From the NCBI RefSeq assembly GCF_024172125.1, contig NZ_JAMZEA010000004.1, positions 310,001-374,000 on the forward strand: a DNA stretch of 64,000 nt. Reading direction: 5' to 3'. Origin of the DNA: Actinomadura rupiterrae (GTDB lineage Bacteria; Actinomycetota; Actinomycetes; Streptosporangiales; Streptosporangiaceae). Positions 50,998-59,099 of this stretch are shown here, one piece after another (positions within the stretch are counted from its first letter, which is position 1; every line of letters begins with the position of its first letter). Below the pieces are notes generated by a model that saw only the letters and a program-made list of their open reading frames with translations, was not told the DNA's origin and did not search any database. The translations under genes and the position numbers were made by a program.

Positions 50998-51211
50998 ACT
51001 TCGGCTCCAGGGTGAATCCTTTTGCGGTCCGGCTGCCTCTTACGGGCGTTGGGCACAGCGAAGAGGAGACGGCAATGGGCGGGCGGGGCGCAGCGGGCGC
51101 GGGTGATGGTCTGCCGTGCGCAGCGGGCGACGGCGCGCCGGGCGCAGCGGGTGACGTCGCGCTAGGCGCGGGTGGCGGCGCGCTGGGAGCGGCGGCGGCG
51201 GGGGGGCGGGC
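50998..51211. repeat. GC-rich imperfect repeats upstream of the sigma-factor gene
   Basis: About 51080-51200 consists of imperfect copies of GGGCGCAGCGGGTGACG-like units. A good ribosome site (GAGGAGAC) precedes an ATG at 51075 in a frame different from the sigma factor, which could encode a Gly/Ala-rich leader peptide. I do not regard it as a confident gene. Confidence 0.4.
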
Positions 51212-51751
51212 GTGGCTGAGCGGGGCTGGGCTAGTGCGCAGCTCATCCGGGCCGCGCAGGACGGTGATCGCGAGTCGATCGCCGAGGTGCTGTACGGCGC
51301 GCACGCGCACGTCCGGCGGTTCGCGGAGCACCTGTGCGCTTCCCCCCAGGACGCCGAGGACGCGGCGCAGGAGGCGCTGATCATCCTGTACCGGAAGATC
51401 GGCACGCTGCGCGCCACCGGGGCGCTGGCCTCGTGGATGTTCCGGATCGTCCGAAACGAGTGCCTGCGCCGGGCGCGGATGCTGGTCGTCCCGCCCGAGG
51501 ACGTCGAGCCCGGGCTGGCGACGTCCGCCGAGGACGAGGCGCTCCGGCGGATGGAGGCCGAGCTCGTCGCGCGGGCGATCCAGGACTTGCCGGACGTCCA
51601 GCGGCGAGTGCTCATCATGCGGGACGTCCTGGGCTATCCCGGGCGGACGGTCGCGGAGGCGCTCGGCCTGAGCAACGCCGCGATGAAGTCCCATCTGCAC
51701 CGCGCCCGAACCCGGCTCCGCCTCGGTCTGGCGGACTCCGCTCGCCCCTGA
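51212..51751 (+). CDS. RNA polymerase ECF-type sigma factor
   Basis: A 179-residue sigma-70 family factor. Region 2 is readable as FAEHLCASPQDAEDAAQEALIILYRK, with LASWMFRIVRNECLRRAR; region 4 as LPDVQRRVLIMRDVLGYPGRTVAEALGLSNAAMKSHLHRARTRLR. It directs RNA polymerase to its own promoter set. GTG start without a strong ribosome site; upstream DNA is repetitive. No anti-sigma gene with a membrane domain is adjacent. A redoxin gene follows in the same direction, which suggests a redox-linked regulon. Confidence 0.88.
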   Translation: MAERGWASAQLIRAAQDGDRESIAEVLYGAHAHVRRFAEHLCASPQDAEDAAQEALIILYRKIGTLRATGALASWMFRIVRNECLRRARMLVVPPEDVEPGLATSAEDEALRRMEAELVARAIQDLPDVQRRVLIMRDVLGYPGRTVAEALGLSNAAMKSHLHRARTRLRLGLADSARP

Positions 51752-51833
51752 CCTGGCGGACTCCGCCCAGTCCCGACCTGGCGGACTCCTCCCAGTCCCG
51801 ACCTGGCGGACTCCTCCCAGTCCTGACCTGGCG
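51747..51833. repeat. 25-bp tandem repeat after the sigma-factor gene
   Basis: Three full copies of (C)CCGACCTGGCGGACTCCTCCCAGT (51747-51771, 51772-51796, 51797-51821) and a partial fourth follow the stop codon of the sigma gene, which overlaps the first copy. Confidence 0.85.
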
Positions 51834-51883
51834 CTCTTCGCGCTCCGACCTTGTTCCGACAGACCCGAGAAGGGGATTTCGCC

Positions 51884-52342
51884 ATGCTCGAAACCGGATC
51901 GCCCGCGCCCGCCGACGTCGCGCTGGAGGACACCGACGGCCAGGCCGTCCGCCTGTCCGGACAGGCCACGTTGATCTACTTCATGCGGTCGGCGTCGTGC
52001 CCGATCTGCAACCGGCACGTCCAGGACCTCGTCCGGTCCCGCGAGGAGTACGCGGCGAACGGCGTCGAGGTGTGCATCGCCGTTCCGGCGGACCGTAATG
52101 AGGCGGCCGCGTGGAAGGCGAAGCGCGGCGTCCCGTTCCGGGTCCTGGTCGGCCGGAGCGGCACGCCGCACGAGATGCTCGGGCTGAACCGGAAGATGTT
52201 CGGCTCGATGCAGCAGTCGGGCAGCGTCCTGGTGGACGCGGACGGCGTCGTCCGCCACGCCCATGCGGCGACCATGCCCATCAGCAGCTACGACAGGAAG
52301 GGCATCGCCGCCGCCGTCCAGCGCCTGCGCGCGCACGCATGA
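51884..52342 (+). CDS. Peroxiredoxin/redoxin-type protein
   Basis: A 152-residue AhpC/TSA-fold redoxin. Strand FMRSASCPICNRHVQDL carries the redox pair C39-x-x-C42; the rest (VEVCIAVPADRNEAAAW, VLVGRSGTPHEMLGLNRKMFG, VLVDADGVVRH) is typical of thioredoxin-like peroxiredoxins. Cytoplasmic; no signal peptide. It reduces peroxides or disulfides. ATG after GAGAAGGGGA. It follows the sigma factor, 130 bases away, and may be regulated by it. Confidence 0.85.
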   Translation: MLETGSPAPADVALEDTDGQAVRLSGQATLIYFMRSASCPICNRHVQDLVRSREEYAANGVEVCIAVPADRNEAAAWKAKRGVPFRVLVGRSGTPHEMLGLNRKMFGSMQQSGSVLVDADGVVRHAHAATMPISSYDRKGIAAAVQRLRAHA

Positions 52343-52414
52343 GGGATTGGTCTAATCGGATAGCCAAATATTGGCTCTTCTGATGGGCCGGTCGGGCGGA
52401 TTACGGTCCGGCTC

Positions 52415-52852
52415 ATGGACATCCTGCGTTCGCACTGGTCCGCCGGGCCCGCCGCGGGCTCGGCCGGACCGCTGCTCGTCAGCCTCACCGAGTTCACCGC
52501 CGACCGCGCGCTCGACCTCCCGGGCATCGCCCGCGCCGGCCTGCGCCTCCGCCGCGGCTGGCCCGAGCTGGACGGCGCGGTCGGCCTCTGGCTCTGGACC
52601 GCTCCCCTCCGCCGCACCGTCGGCTCCGTCTCGGTCTGGACGGACGAGGCGTCGCTGCGGGCCTTCGTCGGCTGGCGCCCGCACGTGGAGATCATGCGGC
52701 ACTACCGGCGCCGCGGCCGCATCCGCACGGAGTCCTGGACCGTGGAATCGCTCGACCTCCCCCAAATCTGGCGAACCGCCCGCCGGCAGCTCCCCCTCGC
52801 CGCGGCGGACATGGCGGGTTCGATGAGATCTGGGCGCGGGGACGGTCTGTAG
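52415..52852 (+). CDS. DUF3291-like dimeric alpha/beta-barrel protein
   Basis: A 145-residue soluble protein. The segment LVSLTEFTADRALDLPGIARAGLRLRRGW, with WLWTAPLRRTVGSVSVWTDEASLRAFV and HVEIMRHYRRRG, resembles the spheroidene-monooxygenase/DUF3291 and antibiotic biosynthesis monooxygenase-type ferredoxin-like barrels, in which two chains form a pocket. Enzyme or binding function unknown. ATG with a weak site. Followed by a DHFR-fold gene 32 bases later. Confidence 0.72.
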   Translation: MDILRSHWSAGPAAGSAGPLLVSLTEFTADRALDLPGIARAGLRLRRGWPELDGAVGLWLWTAPLRRTVGSVSVWTDEASLRAFVGWRPHVEIMRHYRRRGRIRTESWTVESLDLPQIWRTARRQLPLAAADMAGSMRSGRGDGL

Positions 52853-52884
52853 AGGAGACAGATGTTCCCGTGAGGAGTGGTTCG

Positions 52885-53493
52885 ATGCGGAAGATCACGG
52901 CAGGGCTGTTCATCGCGCTGGACGGCGTGGTGCAGGACCCGCAGGACTGGCACTTCCCGTACTTCAACGAGGAGATGGGCCAGGCGGTGACCGAGCAGCT
53001 CGGCGGCGCGGACACGGTCCTGCTCGGACGGAAGACCTATGAGGGCTTCGCCGAGGCCTGGCCGGAGCGCGAGACCGCGGGTGGCGAGGACGCGGGGATG
53101 GCCAAGGCGCTCGGGGACGCGCGCAAGGTCGTCGTGTCGCGGCAGAATTTGGAGTTCACGTGGCGCAACTCCGAGCTGCTCCAAGGGGACCTGGTCGAAG
53201 GCGTCACCGCGCTGAAGCAGGAACCGGGCTCGGACATCGCGATGAGCGGTTCGGTGTCGATCGTCCGGGAACTGCTGGAAGCGGGGCTGCTGGATGAGCT
53301 GCACCTGTTCGTCCACCCGATCGCGGTCCGGCAGGGGATGCGGCTGTTCGAGGAGGCCGGCGCCTCGCTGCCGCTGAAGCTCCTGTCCTCGACGACGTTC
53401 AAGACCGGTGTCGTGCACCTCGTCTATACGAAGGACGAGTCGGCCCCCACGGGCGACTACGAGACGGCAAAGGCCAACCTCTCCCGGGAGTGA
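52885..53493 (+). CDS. Dihydrofolate-reductase-fold protein (RibD C-terminal family)
   Basis: A 202-residue RibD_C/DHFR-fold protein: RKITAGLFIALDGVVQDPQDW (opening), TVLLGRKTYEGF, and SDIAMSGSVSIVRELLEAGL with the nucleotide-binding Gly. It is distinct from the one at 49777 and probably reduces a different substrate. The start is ATG 52885 (GAGGAG seven bases upstream) rather than GTG 52870. It follows the DUF3291-like gene closely, so the two may be co-transcribed. Confidence 0.9.
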   Translation: MRKITAGLFIALDGVVQDPQDWHFPYFNEEMGQAVTEQLGGADTVLLGRKTYEGFAEAWPERETAGGEDAGMAKALGDARKVVVSRQNLEFTWRNSELLQGDLVEGVTALKQEPGSDIAMSGSVSIVRELLEAGLLDELHLFVHPIAVRQGMRLFEEAGASLPLKLLSSTTFKTGVVHLVYTKDESAPTGDYETAKANLSRE

Positions 53494-53901
53494 GCCCCAC
53501 TGGCCCTACCGACATCGCCCGTGACGGGGCAGGCGGCGGCGTGGCGAGGCAGGCGGCGGTGTGGCGGGGCGACCGCCCGTCACCGTGGCGGCGGCAGGCA
53601 GCGCCGTGGCGAGGCGGGCGTGTGGCCGCTGCGGGGCGGCTGGCGCGGCGGCGGGGCGGCTGGCGCGGCGGCGGGGCGGGCGGCGCCGTGGCGGGCAGGT
53701 GGGGGCGGGGCGTGAAGGGGGCCTATTGGACGGTCCTGGCGGACGGTCCGGATGACAGAAGCGGGACGCCGCGGCGTCGTGGATGTGGCGTTCGCGGCGC
53801 CGAGCCGCTGTTCAGCGCGAGGCCGCACGCATCGAACATGGGACGCCGCCTTGTTCGATACGCGCGCTGTTCACGGCGCGTTCGTCCTGACCAAGTCTTC
53901 G

Positions 53902-53923
53902 GGCGCCGGGAAAACCCGGCGCC
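53902..53923. terminator. GNRA-like hairpin
   Basis: GGCGCCGGG-AAAA-CCCGGCGCC, a perfect 9-bp stem with an AAAA loop. It may end a transcript from the left, or be the 5' structure of a transcript to the right. Confidence 0.55.
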
Positions 53924-54008
53924 AATTCGCCATGAACAACGTTCTGGAATAGCGATCGCGGTGGCCGGAGGCGCCACCGCGGCGTTTGACCGGCCGCTGC
54001 AATTCCCG

Positions 54009-54044
54009 CGGTATTCGAATACCGATCGGTATCGGTCAGTGACC
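54009..54044. promoter_or_regulatory. Cluster of palindromes (candidate operator)
   Basis: CGGTATTCGAATACCG (54009-54024) is a perfect 16-base palindrome overlapped by ACCGATCGGT (54021-54030) and followed by GGTCAGTGACC, an odd palindrome. Such clusters are typical binding sites of dimeric regulators. They lie about 330 bases upstream of the response regulator and 11 kb from the lanthipeptide start. Confidence 0.5.
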
Positions 54045-54366
54045 GGTTTCGGCCGCCCCAGTACGCCCTGCTACGTCCGCCGCTGCCGGAGCGTGATCGC
54101 CTATGGTCCGGGGTGTGCGGGCGGACACGCTACGCGACGGTAGGCACGAAGATTCTCACCTGGAAGGTATGTCGCCGGAACAATTTCCGACATATCGCAT
54201 TTGACGTGGGCAGTCGTCTCCAGCACGCTTGCGTCTGCCGCGCCCCCAGCCCACCCCGAGGCGACGACATGATGCCCTTCCGTGCTGCCCCTTCATGCCC
54301 TGACCGACTCTCCGAGATCGCCGCCGATCCCCCGTCAAGGCAGGTCACGATCCCGGGAAGGCGAAT

Positions 54367-55017
54367 GTGATCCGCGTACTCATCGCCGAGAACGTGCACC
54401 TGTTCCGCAGCGGGCTGGTCGCCCTGCTCGACGGCGAGCCCGACATCAGCGTGGTCGAGACCGTGGACTGCGGGAGCAAGCTGCTCGCCGCGACGGCGCA
54501 CTGCCGTCCGGAGGTGGCGCTCGTGGACCTCGGCCTGCCCGACCTGGACGGCATCGACACCGGCGCGATGCTGCTGGAACGGGTCCCGGACTGCGCCGTG
54601 ATCATCATGGCGGAGCACCGCCGCCCGGGCGACCTGCGCCGCGCCGCCGCCGCGGGCGCGGGCGGCTTCCTGCTCAAGGACACCTCGCCCGCCCGGCTCG
54701 TCCAGGCGATCCGCGACGTCGCCAACGGCGAGCGGGTCATCGACGCCGACCTGGCGTTCTCCGAGCTCACCGCGTCGCAGAGCCCGCTGACCCCGCGCGA
54801 GCTGGACGTCCTGCGCGCGACGGCGGACGGCGCGACGGTGGCCGAGATCGCCCGGTCGCTGTTCCTGGCCGCCGGGACCGTCCGGAACTACCTGGCCCGC
54901 ATCGTCTCCAAGGTCGGCGCGCGCACCCGGTTGGAAGCGGTCGCGATAGCCGAGGAGAACGGCTGGCTCTGGAACGGAACGTCCCGCTCACGCCGCCGAT
55001 ACCGCCCCGAACGCTAA
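54367..55017 (+). CDS. LuxR-type response regulator, RamR/AmfR-like
   Basis: A 216-residue two-domain regulator. Receiver domain (1-115): phosphorylatable Asp54 in ALVDLGLPD, and Lys in FLLKDTSPARL. The first acidic pocket is AEN rather than the usual DD (residues 7-9), which recalls atypical receivers. C-terminal LuxR helix-turn-helix (about 150-205): LTPRELDVLRATADGATVAEIARSLFLAAGTVRNYLARIVSKV. Size and position, next to a lanthipeptide cluster, match AmfR/RamR, the activators of SapB/AmfS synthesis in Streptomyces. No histidine kinase gene is adjacent. GTG start. Confidence 0.85.
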   Translation: MIRVLIAENVHLFRSGLVALLDGEPDISVVETVDCGSKLLAATAHCRPEVALVDLGLPDLDGIDTGAMLLERVPDCAVIIMAEHRRPGDLRRAAAAGAGGFLLKDTSPARLVQAIRDVANGERVIDADLAFSELTASQSPLTPRELDVLRATADGATVAEIARSLFLAAGTVRNYLARIVSKVGARTRLEAVAIAEENGWLWNGTSRSRRRYRPER

Positions 55018-55332
55018 CGCCCCGCCCCGCTCGTCGTCCTGCCTAGCCCGCCGTCCTGCCCGAGCCCGCCGTCCTGCCCGAGCCCGCCGTCCTGCCCGAG
55101 CCCGCCGTCCTGCCCGAGCCCGCCGTCCTGCCCGAGCCCGCCGTCCTGCCCGAGCCCGCCGTCCCACTCCAACCCGTCGCTCTGCCCCAGCTTGTCGTCC
55201 TGCCCCAACCCGTCGTCCCGCCCTAGCCAGTCGTCCTGCCCAAGCCAGTCGTCCTGGCTTGCGGTCGGATGTCCCCCTCCGGCGCAGGGCATCAGCGGCC
55301 CAGACCTCACCGCTCGCCACAGGGGCCAGGGG
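55018..55332. other. Intergenic repeat region
   Basis: Convergent gap between the response regulator and prolyl oligopeptidase, almost filled by the 18-bp repeat listed separately. Confidence 0.5.
55030..55258. repeat. 18-bp tandem repeat array, about a dozen copies
   Basis: A tandem array with consensus CCCGCCGTCCTGCCCGAG. The central copies are nearly identical (about 55055-55160) and both flanks degenerate (CCCGTCGTCCTGCCCCAA and similar) up to 55258. The repeat has no spacer, so it is not a CRISPR. Translated on the minus strand it would give GLGQDGG repeats but it lacks a start. Confidence 0.9.
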
Positions 55333-57357
55333 TCAGGTCGGTGCGACTACGGCGGAGGTGTGGCGGGCGACGAAGGCCAGCAGTTCGGACGCCAGGTCGA
55401 ACGAGCGTCCGACCGAGCGCGCGGCGTGCCCCACGCCCGCTTCGCGACGCAGCAGGACGGGCCGGTCGCCGGCGCTCGCCCACTGCATCGCGGCGCACAT
55501 CTTGCGCGCGTGCAGCGGGTCGACCCTGGAGTCGCCGTCGAAGACCGCGAACAGGGTGGCCGGATAGTCGACGCCCTGCCGGACGCGGTGGTACGGCGAG
55601 TAGGCGTGCAGCCACTCGAAGGCCTCGGCGTCCGCGGGCGAGCCGTACTCGCTGTGCCAGGCGGCGCCCATTCCGGACAGGTCGTAACGCAGCATGTCCA
55701 GCAGCGGCGCGACGCAGACGGCCGCGGCGAACAGGTCCGGACGCTGCGTCAGCGCCGCGCCGACGAGCAGGCCGCCGTTGGACTCGCCCCAGATCGCGAG
55801 CCGGTCCGGGGCCGTCCAGCCGTCGGCGACGAGCCGCTCGGCGACCGCGAGGAAGTCGTCGAAGACGCGCTGCTTCTTGCCGAGCATCCCGGCGCGGTGC
55901 GAGGCGGTGCCGTCCTCGCCGCCGCCGCGCAGGTGCGCGATGGCGAGCACGCCTCCGGACTCCACCCAGGCCAGCGAGTCGGCGGCGTAGGTCGGCGTCA
56001 CCGGAATCCCGAATCCGCCATAGCCGTAAAGGATCGCCGGGCGCGGCCCGTCCTCCGCGCCGTCCGGACGGGCGATGATCGTGATCCGGACGGGCGTGCC
56101 GTCGGCCGACGTGCAGGTCAGATGGTGCGTTTCGATCGGGGGCAGGACGGGCGAGCCCGGCGACGCCTCCCAGAGCGCCGGCGTTCCGGTGCGCGTGTCG
56201 TAATGCCAGACCGTCTCGGGCGTGACGATGCCGCTGTGGGTGAACCAGAGCTCGTGGCCGCCGCCGGGACGTGCCGCCAGCGGGCCGAGAACGCCGGGCC
56301 CCGGAAGCGGGATGTCCGATACGCGCTTCCCCGTGAGCGCGTCGTGCAGGGTCAGTTCGGCCGTCCCCTGCCGGACGCGGGTGACGGCGACCAGGTCGTT
56401 CAGGAGGGTGAAATCGGTGAGGACGGCGCCTTCGTCCTCGGGGATCAGGTCCGTCCAAACGTCCGGTTCTGAGGGGTCTGCGACGCAGAGCCGGACGCGC
56501 GGCGCGTGGAGGTCGGTGACGATGTAGAGGCGTCCGTCGCGTCCGACGATCGCGGCGGCGCGCGCGTCCACCCCCTTCTGGACGACCCGGAACCGCGGTT
56601 CGGACAGGTCACCGGACGCGAGATCGGCCACGAACAGGTCGTTGCGCGGTTCGACGCCGTCCGCCGTGGAGACGACGAGCCAGCGGCCGTCCTCGCTGAT
56701 GCCGACGCCGTGCGTCGCGGCCGGTCCGGTGACGGCGGTGTCGTGCTCGGGCGGCTCGCCGACGAGGTGCAGCCGGACGCGGCGCATCATCTCGTCGTCC
56801 GGCTCGGCGCGCACGTAGTAGAAGCCGCTTCCGTCCGGCAGCCAGGCCACGGGCGAGTAGCGGCAGCGGTCGAGCGGTCCGTCGACCGCCTCGCCGGTCT
56901 CGACGTCCAGGACGTACAGTTCGGCCCGTTCCGTCCCGCCTTGCGAGAGCTGGCAGGCCAGCAGCCGCCCGGACGGGTCGGGCCGCCAGGCGTCGAGCGT
57001 CGTCCCACCGGACGGATCGATCGCGGCGGGGTCGACCAGCGTCCTGGGCGCGCCGCCGCCGTCCGCCACGGAGAGCACGGCGTGCTCCTGACCTGCGGCG
57101 CGACGCAGCGTGAAGCGCCGCTCGCCGCGCCAGACGGGAGCGCTGACCGTGCCGGTGTCGGCCAGCTCCACGAGCCGCTCGCGGAACGCGTCCCGGAGGG
57201 ATGCGTCGATATCGTCCTGGTATGCCGCGTCCTGGGCGTCCAGCCAGGCGCGGGTGGCCGGCGCGTCGGGATCCTCCAGCCAGCGGTACGGGTCGGCGAC
57301 GCGGTGACCGTGCAGCTCCTCGACGACCGGGCCACGCTCGGCTTCGGGACGGTTCAT
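55333..57357 (-). CDS. Prolyl oligopeptidase (S9 family), probable lanthipeptide leader protease
   Basis: A 674-residue serine peptidase. Residues about 1-70 and 400-674 form the alpha/beta hydrolase; the middle (about 75-395) is the seven-blade beta-propeller. The N-terminal RVADPYRWLEDPDAPATRAW is the S9 opening. Catalytic Ser is in WGESNGGLL (about 525), Asp in DGDSRVDP (about 612) and His in GVGHAARS (about 644), where most relatives read GHG. No signal peptide, so cytoplasmic. It cleaves after proline in short peptides. In the flavipeptin cluster FlaP of this family removes the leader of a class III lanthipeptide. Its ATG overlaps the stop of the transporter gene (four bases), so it is part of the operon. 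Confidence 0.92.
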   Translation of the reverse strand: MNRPEAERGPVVEELHGHRVADPYRWLEDPDAPATRAWLDAQDAAYQDDIDASLRDAFRERLVELADTGTVSAPVWRGERRFTLRRAAGQEHAVLSVADGGGAPRTLVDPAAIDPSGGTTLDAWRPDPSGRLLACQLSQGGTERAELYVLDVETGEAVDGPLDRCRYSPVAWLPDGSGFYYVRAEPDDEMMRRVRLHLVGEPPEHDTAVTGPAATHGVGISEDGRWLVVSTADGVEPRNDLFVADLASGDLSEPRFRVVQKGVDARAAAIVGRDGRLYIVTDLHAPRVRLCVADPSEPDVWTDLIPEDEGAVLTDFTLLNDLVAVTRVRQGTAELTLHDALTGKRVSDIPLPGPGVLGPLAARPGGGHELWFTHSGIVTPETVWHYDTRTGTPALWEASPGSPVLPPIETHHLTCTSADGTPVRITIIARPDGAEDGPRPAILYGYGGFGIPVTPTYAADSLAWVESGGVLAIAHLRGGGEDGTASHRAGMLGKKQRVFDDFLAVAERLVADGWTAPDRLAIWGESNGGLLVGAALTQRPDLFAAAVCVAPLLDMLRYDLSGMGAAWHSEYGSPADAEAFEWLHAYSPYHRVRQGVDYPATLFAVFDGDSRVDPLHARKMCAAMQWASAGDRPVLLRREAGVGHAARSVGRSFDLASELLAFVARHTSAVVAPT

Positions 57358-59099
57358 GGGGCAAGCTCCCGTTCGGGTTCGCGGTCGCGGTCGCCGGGCC
57401 GCCGCCGGTCGTGCCCGGCCAGCGCGGCATAAGCGGGTGTGGATCGGACCAGCTCGTCATGGGTTCCAAGGTGCGTGCGCGTGCCGTCCATCAGCAGGAC
57501 ACGGTCGGCGCGGCGGGCAGAGCTGATCCGGTGCGCGACGACGATCAAGGTGCCACCCCTGCGCGCGAAGGCCGTCTCGGCGCGGGCCTCGGCGGCGGGA
57601 TCGAGGTGGCAGGTCGCCTCGTCCAGGACGACCAGCGGCGCGGATGCGAGGTAGGCGCGGGTCAGCGCGATCAGCTGCCGCTCACCTGCCGACAGGGCGC
57701 CGGGATCGATCTCGGCGTCCAAGCCTCCGAGCCGGGCGACCAGCCCGTCCGCGCCGACCGCGGCCATGGCCTGCTCAAATGCCGTCTCGGCGGGCGTGAG
57801 GTAGGCCAGGTTCTCGCGGACGGTGCCGCGGAAGACGTACGCCTCTTGCGGGATCAACACCCGCATATCCGTCTCGACCGCATCCGCCGGGATCCCATCG
57901 ATCTCGACCGTTCCGTCGCGAGGACGCAGCATGCCGGTGATGAGCGCGGCGAGCGTGGACTTCCCGATCCCGCTCGGTCCGACGACCGCCAGGTGCTCGC
58001 CCGGCCGGACGTCCAGATCCAGCGCATCGATCACGGGTGGGGCGTCCGGACGGTAGGCCGCCGTCACCCCGCGCAACTCAACTCTGCCCACCCCGATAGC
58101 CCTGGCCGACACCCCCGGACGAGTTTCCGCAGGTGAAGCCAATGAAGCCGATGAAGCCGATGCCGTCAGGACCCGGTCCACAGCGACACGAAGCCGGACG
58201 GCGCTGACTCCGAGGCCGCGAACCAATCCGCTGAAGGCGGGGACGAGTGACTGCGTGAGGTAGGTGAGCGCGCCGATCGCGACGGCCGCGCCGACGCCGT
58301 GGCGTCCGAGCCAGGGCACCGCGATCAGCAGCAGCACGACGGGGGCCCAGCCGCCGACGGTCAGCGCAACCGTGCGCAACGCGGTCACGCCGGCCAGCGC
58401 CCGGCCCGCCGCCGCCTGCGTGTCCACGCGTTCGCGGACGCCGTCCCCGACCCGGTCTTCGGCGCCGCAGGCCGCGATGTCCCGAAGTCCCCCGATCGCC
58501 TCGGCCGTCGCGGCGACCGTCCGCTCGTCCGCGAGCAGGTAGTCGCGCTGCCGCCGGGCCAGCGCGGGCAGCGACGCCACGAACAGCAGCAGGCCGACGA
58601 TGAACGGCGGCAGCACCCACGGCAGGACGAGCGGCTCCAACGTGGCCAGCCCGAGGACGACGCTGCCCGCGGTGAACGCGAACGACCGGACGACCGTGAC
58701 GAGCGCGGCGAGCGCGTCCCGGGCCAGCTCGACCTGGAGGTTCACGCGCGCGACGGCCGCCGATCCCGGCGGGCGGCCGGATGCGGCGGCGTTCCGGAGC
58801 GTCCCGGTGACCGCCCTGGTCAGCAACCTGTCGCGGAACGGCTCGACGATCGCCGCCACCGCGAGGACGACCTGACGCGCGCCGACCGCCGCCGCGCCCC
58901 ACACCAGCGCGAGCGCCGCGAGCCAGCCCGTCCCGACCCACGGGTGCCCGGCCGCGAACCCGTCGCCGATCGCGCGCGCGACCGCCTGCCCGACGAGCAG
59001 CGCGGGCGCGGCCTCCACGACCGACCACGCGAGGACGCGCAGCACCGAGGGCGGATCGGCCACCAGCGCCCGGACAATGAACCGCCGCGAGGAACTCAT
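57354..59099 (-). CDS. ABC transporter, fused permease-ATPase (RamB/AmfA-type)
   Basis: A 581-residue half-transporter. The N-terminal membrane domain has about six helices (residues 20-290). The ATPase (about 330-575) has Walker A GPSGIGKST, signature LSAGERQLIALTRAYL, Walker B APLVVLDEATCHLDP and H-loop VVAHRISS. It lacks an N-terminal C39 peptidase, so it does not cut the leader itself. With the preceding transporter it would form a heterodimer exporting the modified peptide, as RamA/RamB do in SapB biosynthesis. Starts at ATG overlapping the previous stop by four bases (ATGA). Confidence 0.92.
   Translation of the reverse strand: MSSSRRFIVRALVADPPSVLRVLAWSVVEAAPALLVGQAVARAIGDGFAAGHPWVGTGWLAALALVWGAAAVGARQVVLAVAAIVEPFRDRLLTRAVTGTLRNAAASGRPPGSAAVARVNLQVELARDALAALVTVVRSFAFTAGSVVLGLATLEPLVLPWVLPPFIVGLLLFVASLPALARRQRDYLLADERTVAATAEAIGGLRDIAACGAEDRVGDGVRERVDTQAAAGRALAGVTALRTVALTVGGWAPVVLLLIAVPWLGRHGVGAAVAIGALTYLTQSLVPAFSGLVRGLGVSAVRLRVAVDRVLTASASSASLASPAETRPGVSARAIGVGRVELRGVTAAYRPDAPPVIDALDLDVRPGEHLAVVGPSGIGKSTLAALITGMLRPRDGTVEIDGIPADAVETDMRVLIPQEAYVFRGTVRENLAYLTPAETAFEQAMAAVGADGLVARLGGLDAEIDPGALSAGERQLIALTRAYLASAPLVVLDEATCHLDPAAEARAETAFARRGGTLIVVAHRISSARRADRVLLMDGTRTHLGTHDELVRSTPAYAALAGHDRRRPGDRDREPERELAP

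Larger units (their letters stand above)
53494..54366. other. Long non-coding region upstream of the response regulator
   Basis: About 870 bases without a convincing gene. 53510-53715 is low-complexity GGCGGC/TGGCG repeat, with no ribosome site. 53725-54360 is lower in GC and looks regulatory; it contains the hairpin at 53902 and the palindromes at 54009. Several small ORFs are present (for example a short one ending MNNVLE near 53952), none of which I trust. Confidence 0.5.

Noticed and set aside
51075..51380. Gly/Ala-rich ORF with a good ribosome site before the sigma-factor gene
   Set aside because: Low-complexity translation caused by the repeat, overlapping the sigma factor in another frame.
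53510..53715. Open frames on both strands in the GGCGGC-rich stretch
   Set aside because: Translations are Arg/Gly/Ala repeats and no ribosome site is seen.
55030..55258. CRISPR array
   Set aside because: Repeats are head to tail without unique spacers, and no cas genes are present.
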